Shown piece after piece: positions 1 to 10,160 of a stretch of 64,000 nt of DNA (position 1 is its first letter; each line of letters begins with the position of its first letter). The stretch lies in NCBI GenBank assembly GCA_029721435.1, contig CM056573.1, positions 192,881,103 through 192,945,102 of the forward strand. Direction: 5' to 3'. Source of the stretch: Gymnothorax reevesii. Taxonomy: Eukaryota; Chordata; Actinopteri; Anguilliformes; Muraenidae. A program made the translations under genes and the position numbers. Under the pieces are notes generated by a model. The model was not told where the DNA came from, searched no databases, and saw only the letters and a program-made list of their open reading frames with translations.

Positions 1-712
1 CGGGTTCCTGTTAAAAGACGAGCAGCCGCATATTGGACTAACTGTAGGCGTGTAAGGGAGACGCCAATGTAAAGTGCATTACAGTAGTCCAAACGGGTTG
101 AGATAAAAGCATGAATCACACGCTCAAAGTCGTTAAAAGATAAAACAGGTTTAATCTTAGATAAAAGCCTCAGATGATAAAAACTTGATTTTACTACAGA
201 ATTTATCCGTTAATGAAGTTTAAAATCACTGTCTATTTTGACACCGAGGTTTGTGACTGTGGGTTTTACACAGGGTTGCAGTGAACCCAAGTCCATTGGA
301 GGGACATCAGGGGCCTGACTGGGTCCAAACACCATGACTTCAGTTTTTTCTTCATTCAAATTTAAAAGGTTTAGGGCCATCCAGGCCTTGATGTCCTTTA
401 AACATTCTAGCAAGGGCATCAAGGAGCGGTTATCATTTCTTTTAAAAGGCAGATAGATTTGGGAGTCATCTGCATAAAAGTGGTAAGAGATGCCATGCTT
501 TTTGAAAAGTAATCTGAGGGGCAAAAGGTATAAAGAGAAGAGAATGGGCCCAAGAATTAAGCCTTGGGGAACACCACAGGATTGAGGAGCAGACGACGAC
601 GCAGAGTCCCCAAGTCTAACTGAAAAGCATCACCCTATTAGATAAGACTTAAACCACTCCAAGGCAGTGTCCCTGATACCCACACATTCTTCTAATCGAG
701 AAATGAGAATTG
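1..712 (-). pseudogene. LINE reverse transcriptase fragment (L2/CR1-like), cut by the window edge
   Basis: Read on the minus strand from about 712 down to 1, this is the middle and C-terminal part of a non-LTR retrotransposon reverse transcriptase. Visible blocks in order are a GVPQG-type motif followed by ILGPILFSLYLLPL (about 590-530), the catalytic YADDSQIYLPF box (about 480), the LNLNEEKTEVMVFGP segment (about 350), and a terminal RLDYCNALY segment (about 90-60). The frame is broken by an in-frame TGA near 632 and a TAA at 210-212, so it is a dead copy. The block order and wording match the L2/CR1 superfamily of fish LINEs; the exact family is inferred. The 3' end lies outside the window. 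Confidence 0.88.
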
Positions 713-719
713 TGTGAAA

Positions 720-3300
720 TTTTTAGAAATGTGTTACTGGCTTCAAATTCAAAATGGGCAGATATTTTTCAAAATTAATAAAATTTCTCAGTTTCAACAT
801 TTTATATGTTGTCCCTGCTCAATTTTCAAAGAATTATAGAGTGTCAATGATTTGCCAATCATTGCAGTGTTTTATTATTAATATTTTTTGGACAGGCAGT
901 AGATTTCTGTGCTCGGCAAAATACCTTGGATGTAATGCAGTGTAAAACACATTTCTACTCCTAGACTATGCAAAATACCTTTAATTAATGCAGTGTAATA
1001 TACACTCCTATGCTCTGCAAAATGCCTTTAATGTAGCACAGTGTAATATACACTTCTATACGCAGAGTACCACGCACTCCTCTGCCAAATGCCTTTATTG
1101 AAATGAAGTGTAAATTCAATTTTACACTCTGCTATATATCTTCAATCTGATGCACTGTAGTGTAAACTCCTATACTCAACTAAATGTCTTTAATGTAATC
1201 CATTGTGATACACACTTCTATAGCTGTTGCCGGAGAATTCACCTTCTTAACCTCCTCGCGCTCTCCTTGTGCGACTCCATTTGAGAGATTGGAGGTGTAA
1301 AGGCAGGGGTCTTGAGGGTAGTGCGATGAGCTGCTCAGCTTGTCATGTTCTGTACGCCGCGGCAGGAATGACCAAATAAGGTAAAAACAACATAACTTAT
1401 ATTTCATGACCGTGAATTATATTTCAAAACAAAATTATCAGAAAATCACATCAACCATTTACCAATAAGTCTGGTTGTAGTAATATATTTTTGTGAGTTG
1501 TACATTTGCTTGTTTTGTTGAGGAATCATTTCTCACTGAACAAAGACAGAACAATGCTTTCTTACACACAATCCTGCAATTCTGAGAAAACAATCATTCA
1601 TATTAAAATGGAAATAACTATATTATAAGACTCTGCTATCCTGGTCAGAGCTCAAGTTAAGATTGATGTATGAATGTGTCGATGACTCAGAGGAGAGGAC
1701 AGGGACTTTAACTGGAACTCATCTCGTCTGAGGCAGTTTGCAATGGCGGTTTTTCACGGAGGCCATTGTTATTTGCTTTTCAAAACACTATTTCAGCGCA
1801 CTTCTGCTTTGGCTGAGCGTGAGGAGCAGAACAGCGCCCCCTCCTGTCAAGCTCTCATTGTGTCTTACACTTCGTGTCTCATGCCCTCCGCCCTGTCTGT
1901 CAGTTCGGAGGCCAGCTTCACTTGGCCTCCCTTAGGAAAAAAAACAGCCCGTATTAGCCAATCAGATTGAAGCAAGGCTCATCGCTTGATGGTCGATGCA
2001 TCATTAAAAAAATATGAAGGAGGCCAGATCAAATCTGGCTTCCAACCAATCACAAACTGTTACGGAAAATACACGCACTGATTCAACTGTCCCGCCAGGC
2101 ACCAGCCAGCCCTCACAGAAAGTATAGCCATTAAGTCAGAGAATGGATGGTGACAGGGACCTTGAGTTTCTAGTAAATAAATAACTTCACAAAACTTCCT
2201 TCTGAGGTTCAACTAAAAGTCAAGCGGGACGGAGGGCCGACTCCAAAGCTCAGTTTAACTAAGGGGAGAGCTGATGGAAAAGTTCGGTTTTTTTGTGAAG
2301 CCAACTATGCGAGAAACGAGTGGCTGACAGGAAGTGTCGAGCTTAACCGGCTTTTCTCCTGGCCATGTCTCCTATGGCCCGCCGTGGCCTTTCTGATCAC
2401 CGGGTTGTTGTCACATTTTTCTTATGTGATGCAAAATGTGGTGTTTTATTCTTTATTATTCTTGTCGTGTCAAGTGGATTTCAGAGCATGATGGCTAAGC
2501 TATACTGTTTTTTTTTATACTCTCAATCCTTACCGAGACTGCATTTAGGTCCGCTGACATCAGCTGCACTATCGGCTGACAGCTGTAAGGTTTACAGTTG
2601 ATAGCGCTGCAGCACAGTTGATATCAATTTTTATATAAACCTTTCTAACTATGTGTTTTATATTTAGTTTATGTAATTCAGACGTTGCGCACGGGTTGTG
2701 CATTCATGTTGAGTGTGTTTTTGGATGTATGAATATTGGGCATCCTTGTGATTTGTTAATTTCAGTTGCGAGGCTGCCACATATGACATTGTTACTTCTA
2801 ATGTTGGTGGAAGGAGTCTGCCTGTGTTTCTGTGCAATAGTCCACGGCTGTCTTGGAAATGCATTTGTTGCCAATGAATTAAATATGAGTCAGAGAGAAG
2901 CATTATCCACAAAACGGAACTTCATTAATACTGTCTGTGAAAGCAATGGCTAAAATGTTTTTGTTATATCTAGATCCTGTCATAATTGCCGTTTGATCGC
3001 TAGGTGTTTAGCTTTCTGCTGTAATGAAGCTACGAGACGTTTGCCAGCTTTGCATGGGCTTCCTCTAAGTCTAACTGATCACATACTACTGTGTGCCAGA
3101 GCCATGAGCACGCGCACAGCATTAGCACGGGCATCCACAGCCCTCCCTCGCGCTTTCACTCTCTCACATACGCGGTCCTCTTTTTTTACCTCTTTTTTTC
3201 ACTAAAATGAATGAGAAGTCGGTAGAATAAAGGTACTGTAACAGTAGGCTATGAAAATAACACATAAACACTGAATTAAATTTCTCAGTAATTTTTGTCA
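720..3300. other. Anonymous AT-rich stretch without a recognisable gene
   Basis: Several short open frames occur on both strands, but none shows a domain, a signal peptide or a repeat-free conserved-looking frame. Apart from a degenerate tandem repeat at 911-1222 I see only simple AT-rich sequence and a slightly GC-richer patch near 1680-2350. It may be host intergenic DNA or transposon debris too old to recognise. Confidence 0.5.
911..1222. repeat. Degenerate tandem repeat, unit about 48 bp, about six copies
   Basis: Successive units share the order CTCTGCAAAATRCCTTTAAT, then a GCAGTGTAATA segment, then ACACTCCTAT. They are spaced about 48 bp apart, with one longer unit near 1060-1126. Units have diverged enough that the array must be old. 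No coding meaning is evident. Confidence 0.65.
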
Positions 3301-3377
3301 CGGGCCGCCACTGGCAGTTTGGCTGGAGATCAATTAGTCTGAGGGATTTTAGCTAGAGCTCACCTGGTGAGCTGGTT

Positions 3378-3540
3378 TCACAAAGATATTTCGGCAGGAA
3401 TGAAGGACTTTTTGAATCTATTTGTCCTCCATCGTGGCAGGTTGTATCTGTGCCCTGACGGCAACATTTTGAATATGCCCCACAAGGGGTGGCTCGGATC
3501 AGCCAAGATTGCCTGAGCTTTCCTCCAGGACCTGACTTTG
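3378..3540 (-). pseudogene. LINE reverse transcriptase C-terminal fragment
   Basis: The minus-strand translation contains KAQAILADPSHPLW, then LLPSG-type FKMLPSGHRYNLP, then RTNRFKKSFIPAEI. This is the conserved tail of RT ORFs in jockey/Rex-like fish LINEs (aspartate-serine-histidine-proline block, LPSGRRY block, NRYKKSFIP block). It lies downstream, on the same strand, of the RT fragment at 3887-4025, so the two are probably pieces of one decayed LINE copy. Confidence 0.7.
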
Positions 3541-3886
3541 TTCAGGTCATTTAGGTCGTTCAAGGTTGTTTCATTCATGCCTTAATAGGCAACTCTTCAC
3601 GAAAAAACCGCAGTGGATTTTATGCGTTAAATTTTGTCTCATCCTAAGCAAGTCGTCAAACCTGTACATAATGATTGTTTCATTGAAAAAGATTGAAATG
3701 CGCTCTTTTTTGCATTCAACTGATGCGTTTGATTTCTCGTCTTAACAAAGACAATTAGCTACACCTGAGAGGGGAGAGTTCAAGTGTCTTTTACCAGGGA
3801 AATTGACTGAAAAAAGATCAAGAATAATAAGCAGTTTAAAGACATGTTTATCGCCCTCCTTGTTCTCTGTCCACCATCCGCCACTG

Positions 3887-4025
3887 ATAAAAAGTAGACG
3901 GACGAAGGACTTAACTCCCACCAGATGTTTTAAAACCATGTTTAAAAGAGTCCCTTGTTCCATCATCCATGGCTCTGCCCGGTAAGCAAATTGAAGAGAG
4001 TCCAACTTATCCATCTCCGTTGTGT
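3887..4025 (-). pseudogene. LINE reverse transcriptase middle fragment
   Basis: The minus-strand frame reads MDKLDSLQFAYRAEP, a short variable stretch, then LLNMVLKHL and KSFVRLLFI. This matches the LDPLQFAYR...RLLFIDFSSAF region of LINE reverse transcriptases. Homology stops at about 3887, just before the expected catalytic DFSSAF motif. It is fused in frame to a Myb/SANT remnant on its 5' side, giving a chimeric 112-residue ORF. Identification rests on motif recognition only. Confidence 0.65.
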
Positions 4026-4029
4026 CTTT

Positions 4030-4300
4030 CAGCTTTTCTAATGGTCCTCCTCCTGTTTTAAGATTTCTTCTCTTCAACATTTCTTTTTTTAGTGTCTTCT
4101 ACCATGTTTTTGTACCTTTTTTGGACGTCTTTGATGGTTCTTTCAACTGAAGGATTTACACCGTTTACGGCAGCAGCTTTTTTTTCCATATAGGATCTTT
4201 TTTTTGTTATTGTTACTCATTGAATTTTCAGAGAAAAATATCTTTATATGAACTGAATTCTTCAAGAAGTCAGAAGTTTTCTGCTGCAGTTAAGGGAGCT
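4030..4300 (-). pseudogene. Myb/SANT-like DNA-binding domain remnant
   Basis: Stitching neighbouring minus-strand frames by eye gives the hallmarks of a Myb/SANT-like (Myb_DNA-bind_5 type) domain. They are an LTAAEN...LLEEFSSYKDIF helix, a tryptophan-lysine-lysine block with AAAVNGVNPSVERTIKDVQ, and RYKNMVEDTKK ending in LKTGGGP. Such proteins are encoded by PIF/Harbinger transposons as the partner of the transposase, and have been domesticated as MSANTD-like genes. Here the frame is shifted near 4075 and contains stops near 4250, so it is non-functional. It runs directly into a LINE RT fragment. I infer a transposon origin rather than a host gene. Confidence 0.6.
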
Positions 4301-4470
4301 GAGCGGTGAGATTCAGCCTTTTTTTTTTTTACTTGAAAAAGGACTTAATTGACTCAGAATTCATTGTACAGTAGACCTACATAAAATAGTCAAGAACTAA
4401 ACTGCTTTGTGAAACGGCTGAATTTGAGGTCTATCTGAAGTCAGATGCTTTTGTCCTTGTGATACCAACC

Positions 4471-5150
4471 CCTGATCTGAGGGACCTTGGCTGAAATCAC
4501 CTCATCTGAGGGCTTTCAGCTGAAGCTCACCTGGTCTGAGGGACTTCTGCTGGAGCTCACCTAGTCTGTGCGACTTCAGCTGGAACTCACCTGGTCTGAA
4601 GGACTTCAGCTGGAACTCACCTGGTCTGTGGGACGTCAGATGGAGCTCACCTGGTCTGAGGGACTTCAGCTGGAACTCACCTGGTCTGAGGGACTTCAGC
4701 TGGATCTCACCTGGTCTGAGGGACTTCAGCTGGAGCTCACCTGGTCTGTGGGACGTCAGCTGGACCTCACCTGATCTGAGGGACTTCAGCTGGAACTCAG
4801 CTGGTCTGAGGGACTTCAGCTGGAGCTCACCTGGTCTGATGTACTTCAGCTGGAACTCACCTAGTCTGAGGGACTTCAGCTGGAACTCACCTGGTCTGAG
4901 GGACTTCAGCTTTAACTCACCTGGTCTGAGGGACTGCAGCTGTAACTCACCTGGTCTGAGGGACTTCAGCTTTAACTCACCTGGTCTGAGGGACTTCAGC
5001 TGGAACTCACTTGGTCTGACGGACTTCAGCTGGAACTCACCTGGTCTGACGGACTTCAGCCGGAACTCACTTGGTCTGAGGGACTTCAGCTGAACCTGTA
5101 ATGTAATGTAAGCTGGAGCTCACCTGGTCTGATGGACTTCAGCTGGAACT
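4471..5150. repeat. 30-bp minisatellite, about 22 units, with a splice-donor-like motif in each unit
   Basis: The plus-strand unit is CTGGTCTGAGGGACTTCAGC followed by TGGAACTCAC. It is almost perfectly in register (two units per 60 bases) from 4501 to 5100, with further units at about 4471-4500 and 5112-5153. Because 30 is a multiple of three the array reads open on the plus strand, which explains the short repetitive ORFs there; they are not evidence of genes. On the minus strand most units contain CCAG|GTGAGT, an excellent 5' splice site. The array abuts a candidate minus-strand exon at its high-coordinate end. Confidence 0.95.
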
Positions 5151-5306
5151 CGCCAGGTAGGAGGGGCTTCAGGCTGCCTTTGGAGTGGCGATGCAGGTCC
5201 TGTACACAAGAGTGCAGGGTCTGGGGCTGGAGGTGTTTCCCTTGCTGCAGGCGGGGGGCAGCATAGAACACAGTCCACCCGAACTCCTCCTCCTGGTCAG
5301 ACACAG
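5124..5306 (-). CDS. Candidate host exon of an unrecognised gene
   Basis: The minus strand shows an acceptor-like polypyrimidine tract ending TCTCTCCCCCAG at 5307. It is followed by an open, GC-rich frame beginning VSDQEEEFGWTVFYAAP and continuing through LHSCVQDLHRHSKGSLKPLL. The composition is unlike the AT-rich flanks. The exon may end at a non-consensus GC donor (CTG|GCGAGT at 5153, 153 nt) or 30 nt further at a consensus CAG|GTGAGC (5123, 183 nt). Either choice gives the same phase. I do not recognise the family. It could be an exon of a real gene whose other exons lie outside the window, or a chance ORF. Confidence 0.4.
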
Positions 5307-5309
5307 CTG

Positions 5310-6060
5310 GGGGAGAGATAAGCACCTTACTGACCAGCTGAGTGTCTACTAACTATACTGAGTCAAAAAAGAAACTTCACACTCGTAAATTTCTAAATAT
5401 TTTCTTGAAACTTTTATTAAAAGAGTTTTTAGTATCACTAGGGGTAAATGCATTGTCAAAGACATCATGACACACATCAACTCCGACGTGCACAGGTGCG
5501 TAGCACATTCGAGCGTACTTTAAGCTAAAACCATGTTTTCTTGTGTTCCTAGTCATGTGACCATATGAGAGATGTGCAGCTGAGCTCACGTTAGCACGTT
5601 AGAGTGACATCTCAGATAAACAAGTTTTTACAGTTAATTATTTTTTGATTTTCTATGCCATGGCTGTCAAACATTCAGTGTGAAAGTGCCATTGGCATGC
5701 TGAATACGGAAACGTCCGTCACTGACGTCGCAAATGGTTATGGGATGCAGTTGACGGACTAGCCATGATCTTCGGATTCATCTCCAACAAACTGGCACCA
5801 CAGCTGACCGACCTCTTTCTGGTAGCCCACATGTGACGTCAAAAGCAGAAGACTGACAAATTGTCTTATGTCATTTGCATAATCGATTTGTTACTGCAAC
5901 ATCCACTAGGAGTGAATTGTTTAGAGGTTGTGTGACTGCCCAAACCATACGTAATAGCCTGCGCACTGCTCTTATTCAAGTTGTAACTGAACATGTTTAC
6001 TCTTGGACATTTCTGTAGCATTTCCGGTGGAACTGGTTACATTATGGACATTATTAGCAA
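5310..6060. other. Anonymous stretch between the candidate exon and the 33-bp satellite
   Basis: No coding frame longer than about 70 codons and no recognisable domain. A patch at about 5700-5870 contains several CGTC/GACG-rich words and may be a decayed repeat, but I cannot assign it. Confidence 0.4.
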
Positions 6061-8466
6061 GCTCACAATATAAATCTGCTTCTATATAAACCTGCCCACA
6101 ACACAAGCTGCAGTTCAATAAATCTACACACATTATAAGTTGCGCCTATATAAACCTACTCACTACTCACTATATAACCTACTCCTGTACTAACATACTT
6201 ATCTGAGCTTGTTCCTTTATAAACCTACTCACAATATAAATCTGCTCCTCCATAATACTCTTTATAAAACTGCTCCAGAATAAACTTACTCACGCTAAGT
6301 TTCTCCACTATGAACCTACTTATGACATGACCTAGCTCATCTCTGAACCCAAAATATAAATTGCTCCTCTCTCTATGTAAATCTGCACCAGTACAAACAT
6401 ACTCACCTTATGAATCTGCTCCAGTATGTGCCTACTCACTATATAAACCTGTTCCAGTATTAATCTACTCACTTTATAAACCTGTTCCTGTATTAATCTA
6501 CTCACTATATAAACCCGTTCTTGTATTAATCTACTCACTTTATCAACCTCTTCCTGTATTAATCTACTCACCATATAAACCTGTTCCAGTATTAATCTAC
6601 TCACTATATAAACCTGTTCCAGTATTAATCTACTCACTATATAAACCTGTTCCTGTATTAATCTACTCACTATATAAACCTCTTCCTGTATTAATCTACT
6701 CACTTTATCAACCTCTTCCTGTATTAATCTACTCACCATATAAACCTGTTCCAGTATTAATCTACTCACTATATAAACCTGTTCCAGTATTAATCTACTC
6801 ACCATATAAACCTGTTCCAGTATTAATCTACTCACTATATAAACCTGTTCCAGTATTAATCTACTCACTATATAAACCTGTTTCAGTATTAATCTACTCA
6901 CTATATAAACCTGTTCCTGTATTAATCTACTCACTATATAAACCTGTTGCAGTATTAATCTACTCACTTTATAAACCTGTTCCTGTATTCATCTACTCAC
7001 TATATAAACCTGTTCCTGTATTAATCTACTCACTATATAAACCCGTTCTTGTATTAATCTACTCACTTTATCAACCTCTTCCTGTATTAATCTACTCACC
7101 ATATAAACCTGTTCCAGTATTAATTTACTCACCATTTAAACCTCTTCTAGTATTAGTCTACTCACTATATAAGCGTGTTCCTGTATTACTCTTCTCACTA
7201 TATTATCCTCTTCCTGTATTAATCTTCTCACTTTATCAACCTCTTCCTGTATTAATCTACTCACCATATAAACCTGTTCCAGTATTAATCTACTCACTAT
7301 ATAAACCTGTTCCAGTATTAATCTACTCACTATATAAACCTGTTCCAGTATTAATCTACTCACTATATAAACCTCTCCCTGTATTAATCTACTCACTTTA
7401 TCAACCTCTTCCTGTATTAATCTACTCACCATATAAACCTGTTCCAGTATTAATCTACTCACTATATAAACCTGTTCCAGTATTAATCTACTCACTATAT
7501 AAACCTGTTTCAGTATTAATCTACTCACTATATAAACCTGTTCCTGTATTAATCTACTCACTATATAAACCTGTTGCAGTATTAATCTACTCACTATATA
7601 AACCTGTTTCAGTATTAATCTACTCACTATATAAACCTGTTCCTGTATTAATCTACTCACTATATAAACCTGTTGCAGTATTAATCTACTCACTTTATAA
7701 ACCTGTTCCTGTATTCATCTACTCACTATATAAACCTGTTCCAGTATTAATCTACTCACTATATAAACCTGTTCCTGTATTAATCTACTCACTTTATAAA
7801 CCTGTTCCTGTATTCATCTACTCACTTTATAAACCTGTTCCTGTATTAATCTACTCACTTTATAAACCTGTTCCTGTATTCATCTACTCACTATATAAAC
7901 CTGTTCCAGTATTAATCTACTCACTATATAAACCTGTTCCTGTATTAATCTACTCACTTTATAAACCTGTTCCTGTATTCATCTACTCACTTTATAAACC
8001 TGTTCCAGTATTAATCTACTCACTTTATAAACCTGTTCCTGTATTCATCTACTCACTTTATAAACCTGTTCCTGTATTAATCTACTCACTATATAAACCT
8101 TTTCCTGTATTAATCTACTCACTTTATAAACCTGTTCCTGTATTAATCTACTCACTTTATAAACCTGTTCCTGTATTAATCTAGACACTATATAAACCTG
8201 TTCCTGTATTAATCTACTCACTTTATAAACCTGTTCCAGTATTAATCTACTCACTATATAAACTTCTACCTGTATTAATCTACTCACTTTATCAACCTCT
8301 TCCTGTATTAATCTACTCACCATATAAATCTGTTCCTGTATTCATCTACTCACTTTATAAACCTGTTCCTATATTCATCTACTCACTATATAAACCTGTT
8401 CCAGTATTAATCTACTCACTATATAAACCTGTTCCTGTATTAATCTACTCACTATATAAACCATCG
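6060..8466. repeat. 33-bp satellite array, about 70 units, open on both strands
   Basis: The unit is CTACTCACTATATAAACCTG followed by TTCCTGTATTAAT (33 bp, 11 codons). Early units (6060-6430) are degenerate; from about 6430 to 8460 they are near-identical. Because the period is a multiple of three, one plus-strand frame stays open for 607 codons (repeating YSLYKPVPVLI) and minus-strand frames stay open for 92-211 codons. I regard these as repeat artefacts, not proteins. Variant units (TTTATCAACCTC, CCATATAAACC, TTGCAG) recur in the same order at about 6540-6960 and 7230-7690, so blocks of units have been duplicated. Each unit carries TATATAA. Confidence 0.97.
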
Positions 8467-9044
8467 ACTGTATATGTAGATGAGCAACGCATCACCATTT
8501 ACCCCCACTGATCAAAATTGGAGCCAAAATTTCCCTTATTCACACGCTGCCATATTGCATATTTAGAGCCAGAGTCTGCGCAGTAGTGATTGGGGGTCAA
8601 GCCGCAGTATTGAGATCCCGCCCATACACCCACCCGAACACCCTCCCCAAACTTTTGACCTGGTCTGGCTGCTATGCTATTATCATAAATGCTTGTAATA
8701 GCTAATATTTAGAGACGGACCGTCTATGTAAGTGAATGGACCCTCCAATTGCAGGCAGCGTTTCAATTTGTAGGCTCGTCAAATAAGGTGGTGCTGTCTG
8801 TAGGAAAATAGACCCCCGCTGCCATCTGTTTCGCAGTTAGTTATGACTATACAACTCACCAACAATGATGTCTTGTCAGTGAATCTTGTTTAACAAGCTA
8901 ACTAGTTATCTAACTACATTAACTAACACAGGCAGCAGATATTTGCCATTTCCCTACCATATAGCTGAAGTCCATGTTGTCCACTATAAATAAACCCATT
9001 TTTTGATTGGCAAGCGTTTTAACGCCAACTTTCATTGAATTTTC
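8467..9044. other. Non-coding stretch starting with a MITE-like segment
   Basis: The segment starting ATCGACTGTATATGTAGATG and continuing with ACCCCCACTGATC resembles the ends of short non-autonomous DNA transposons that start ATAGACTGTATAAA-. A similar but different element lies at 32876-33423. I cannot define its other end. The rest shows nothing recognisable. Confidence 0.4.
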
Positions 9045-9107
9045 TACAACCCCAATTCCGAAATGGTTAGGGAAAAGTGTAAATTGTGAATAAAATCAAA
9101 ACACATT

Positions 9108-9400
9108 GGCCCTCATTTATCAAACTTGAGTAGGATCTGGTGTAGATTCTGGTGTAAATATCATCGTTCGCCAGGTGTCACGTCTGATTTACTAAAAGTG
9201 TATACGTCGCAGATTTCGTTGTAGAACTACCGTGGCGTTGATAAATCTGGCGGCAGAAACCATCCTAATTTACATGACACGCCCCTATAAATTCATGCTC
9301 CGGGAGGCATAGTCCTGCCCACTTTACGACATGGACTCTCGAAAGATGACAAAGAAGAAAGCACTTAACTGAGGAGGAGTTCAGCACCTTTCAGAATTCA
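9108..9400 (+). mobile_element. Harbinger-like fragment with the start of a Myb-type ORF
   Basis: The segment begins GGCCCTCATTTATCAAACTT, the terminus of a common fish Harbinger-like family. At 9331 it carries ATGGACTCTCGAAAG, which reads MDSRKMTKKK and then, after a one-base shift, LTEEEFSTF. This is the typical beginning of a Myb/SANT-like transposon protein. It is truncated after a few codons and has no visible right terminus. Confidence 0.5.
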
Positions 9401-9409
9401 TGGTGCTTT

Positions 9410-9695
9410 TTAAGACATGCAGGTGTGCCACACCATGTGCACTAATGCATCCCCATACCATCAGAGATGCTGGCTTTTGAACTGAACACTGATAACAGGA
9501 GGGGTGGTCTTTCTCCTCTTTAGCCCGGAGGACACAACGCCCATGATTTCCAACAAGAATGTCAAATTTGGACTCCTCTGACCACAGGACACTCTCCCAC
9601 TTTGCAAAAAGTCCATTTCAAATGAGGCTTGTCCCACAGAACACGGCGGCGCTTCTGGATCGTGCTCAACAATGGCTTCCGTTTTGCATGATAGA
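9410..9695 (-). pseudogene. Tc1 transposase, DDE-domain fragment
   Basis: The minus-strand translation contains the region around the first catalytic aspartate of Tc1 transposases, reading [11 protein letters not shown]. The usual WSDES motif has become WSEES, so the catalytic aspartate is replaced by glutamate. The fragment ends at the hAT insertion point. Only a small part of the catalytic domain is present, so it cannot be active. Confidence 0.8.
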
Positions 9696-10160
9696 GTTTT
9701 AGGCAGAGATGGACAGTAATGGAATAAATTTACAAGAATACTGGACTTAAGTAAACTTTTTGGGCATCTGTACTTTACTTGAGTATCATGTTGGGGGATG
9801 ACTTATGTCTTTTACTTGAGTACATTTGAAAGGCAAATATTGTACTTTTTATTCCGCTACATTTCTATCCATAACCCAAGTTCTCGCTACTTTTTCTTAA
9901 AAAAATAAAAAAATGCGGGGAAAACCTGTGGATTCAGAATTTTGCAGTTGTTTCCTTCTGAAACATGATTGGATTTTACAGGTGCCACTGACAGGACAGC
10001 CAATCAGCAATTTCCTTCAGCTTTCCTACCACGAACGCGCGAACTCCAGGTTCAGTTGTGACGCGATCGCAGCTATGAGAAGTCCCCCATAAACATGGGG
10101 AAAGCATACCAATGCTGCAGAGAATTTCAGGAGTTGAATGGTCTTAATTCTGATGTCCAG

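Noticed and set aside
4568..5093. Plus-strand repetitive ORFs (LQLELTWSEG and FSWNSPGLRD repeats) as a protein with 10-residue repeats
   Set aside because: Product of the 30-bp minisatellite with no start context, no unique flanking sequence and alternative frames equally open.
6361..8184. A 607-residue open reading frame that could be called a repetitive secreted or structural protein
   Set aside because: It consists entirely of the 33-bp satellite unit. Openness follows from the unit length being a multiple of three, and the opposite strand is open for the same reason.
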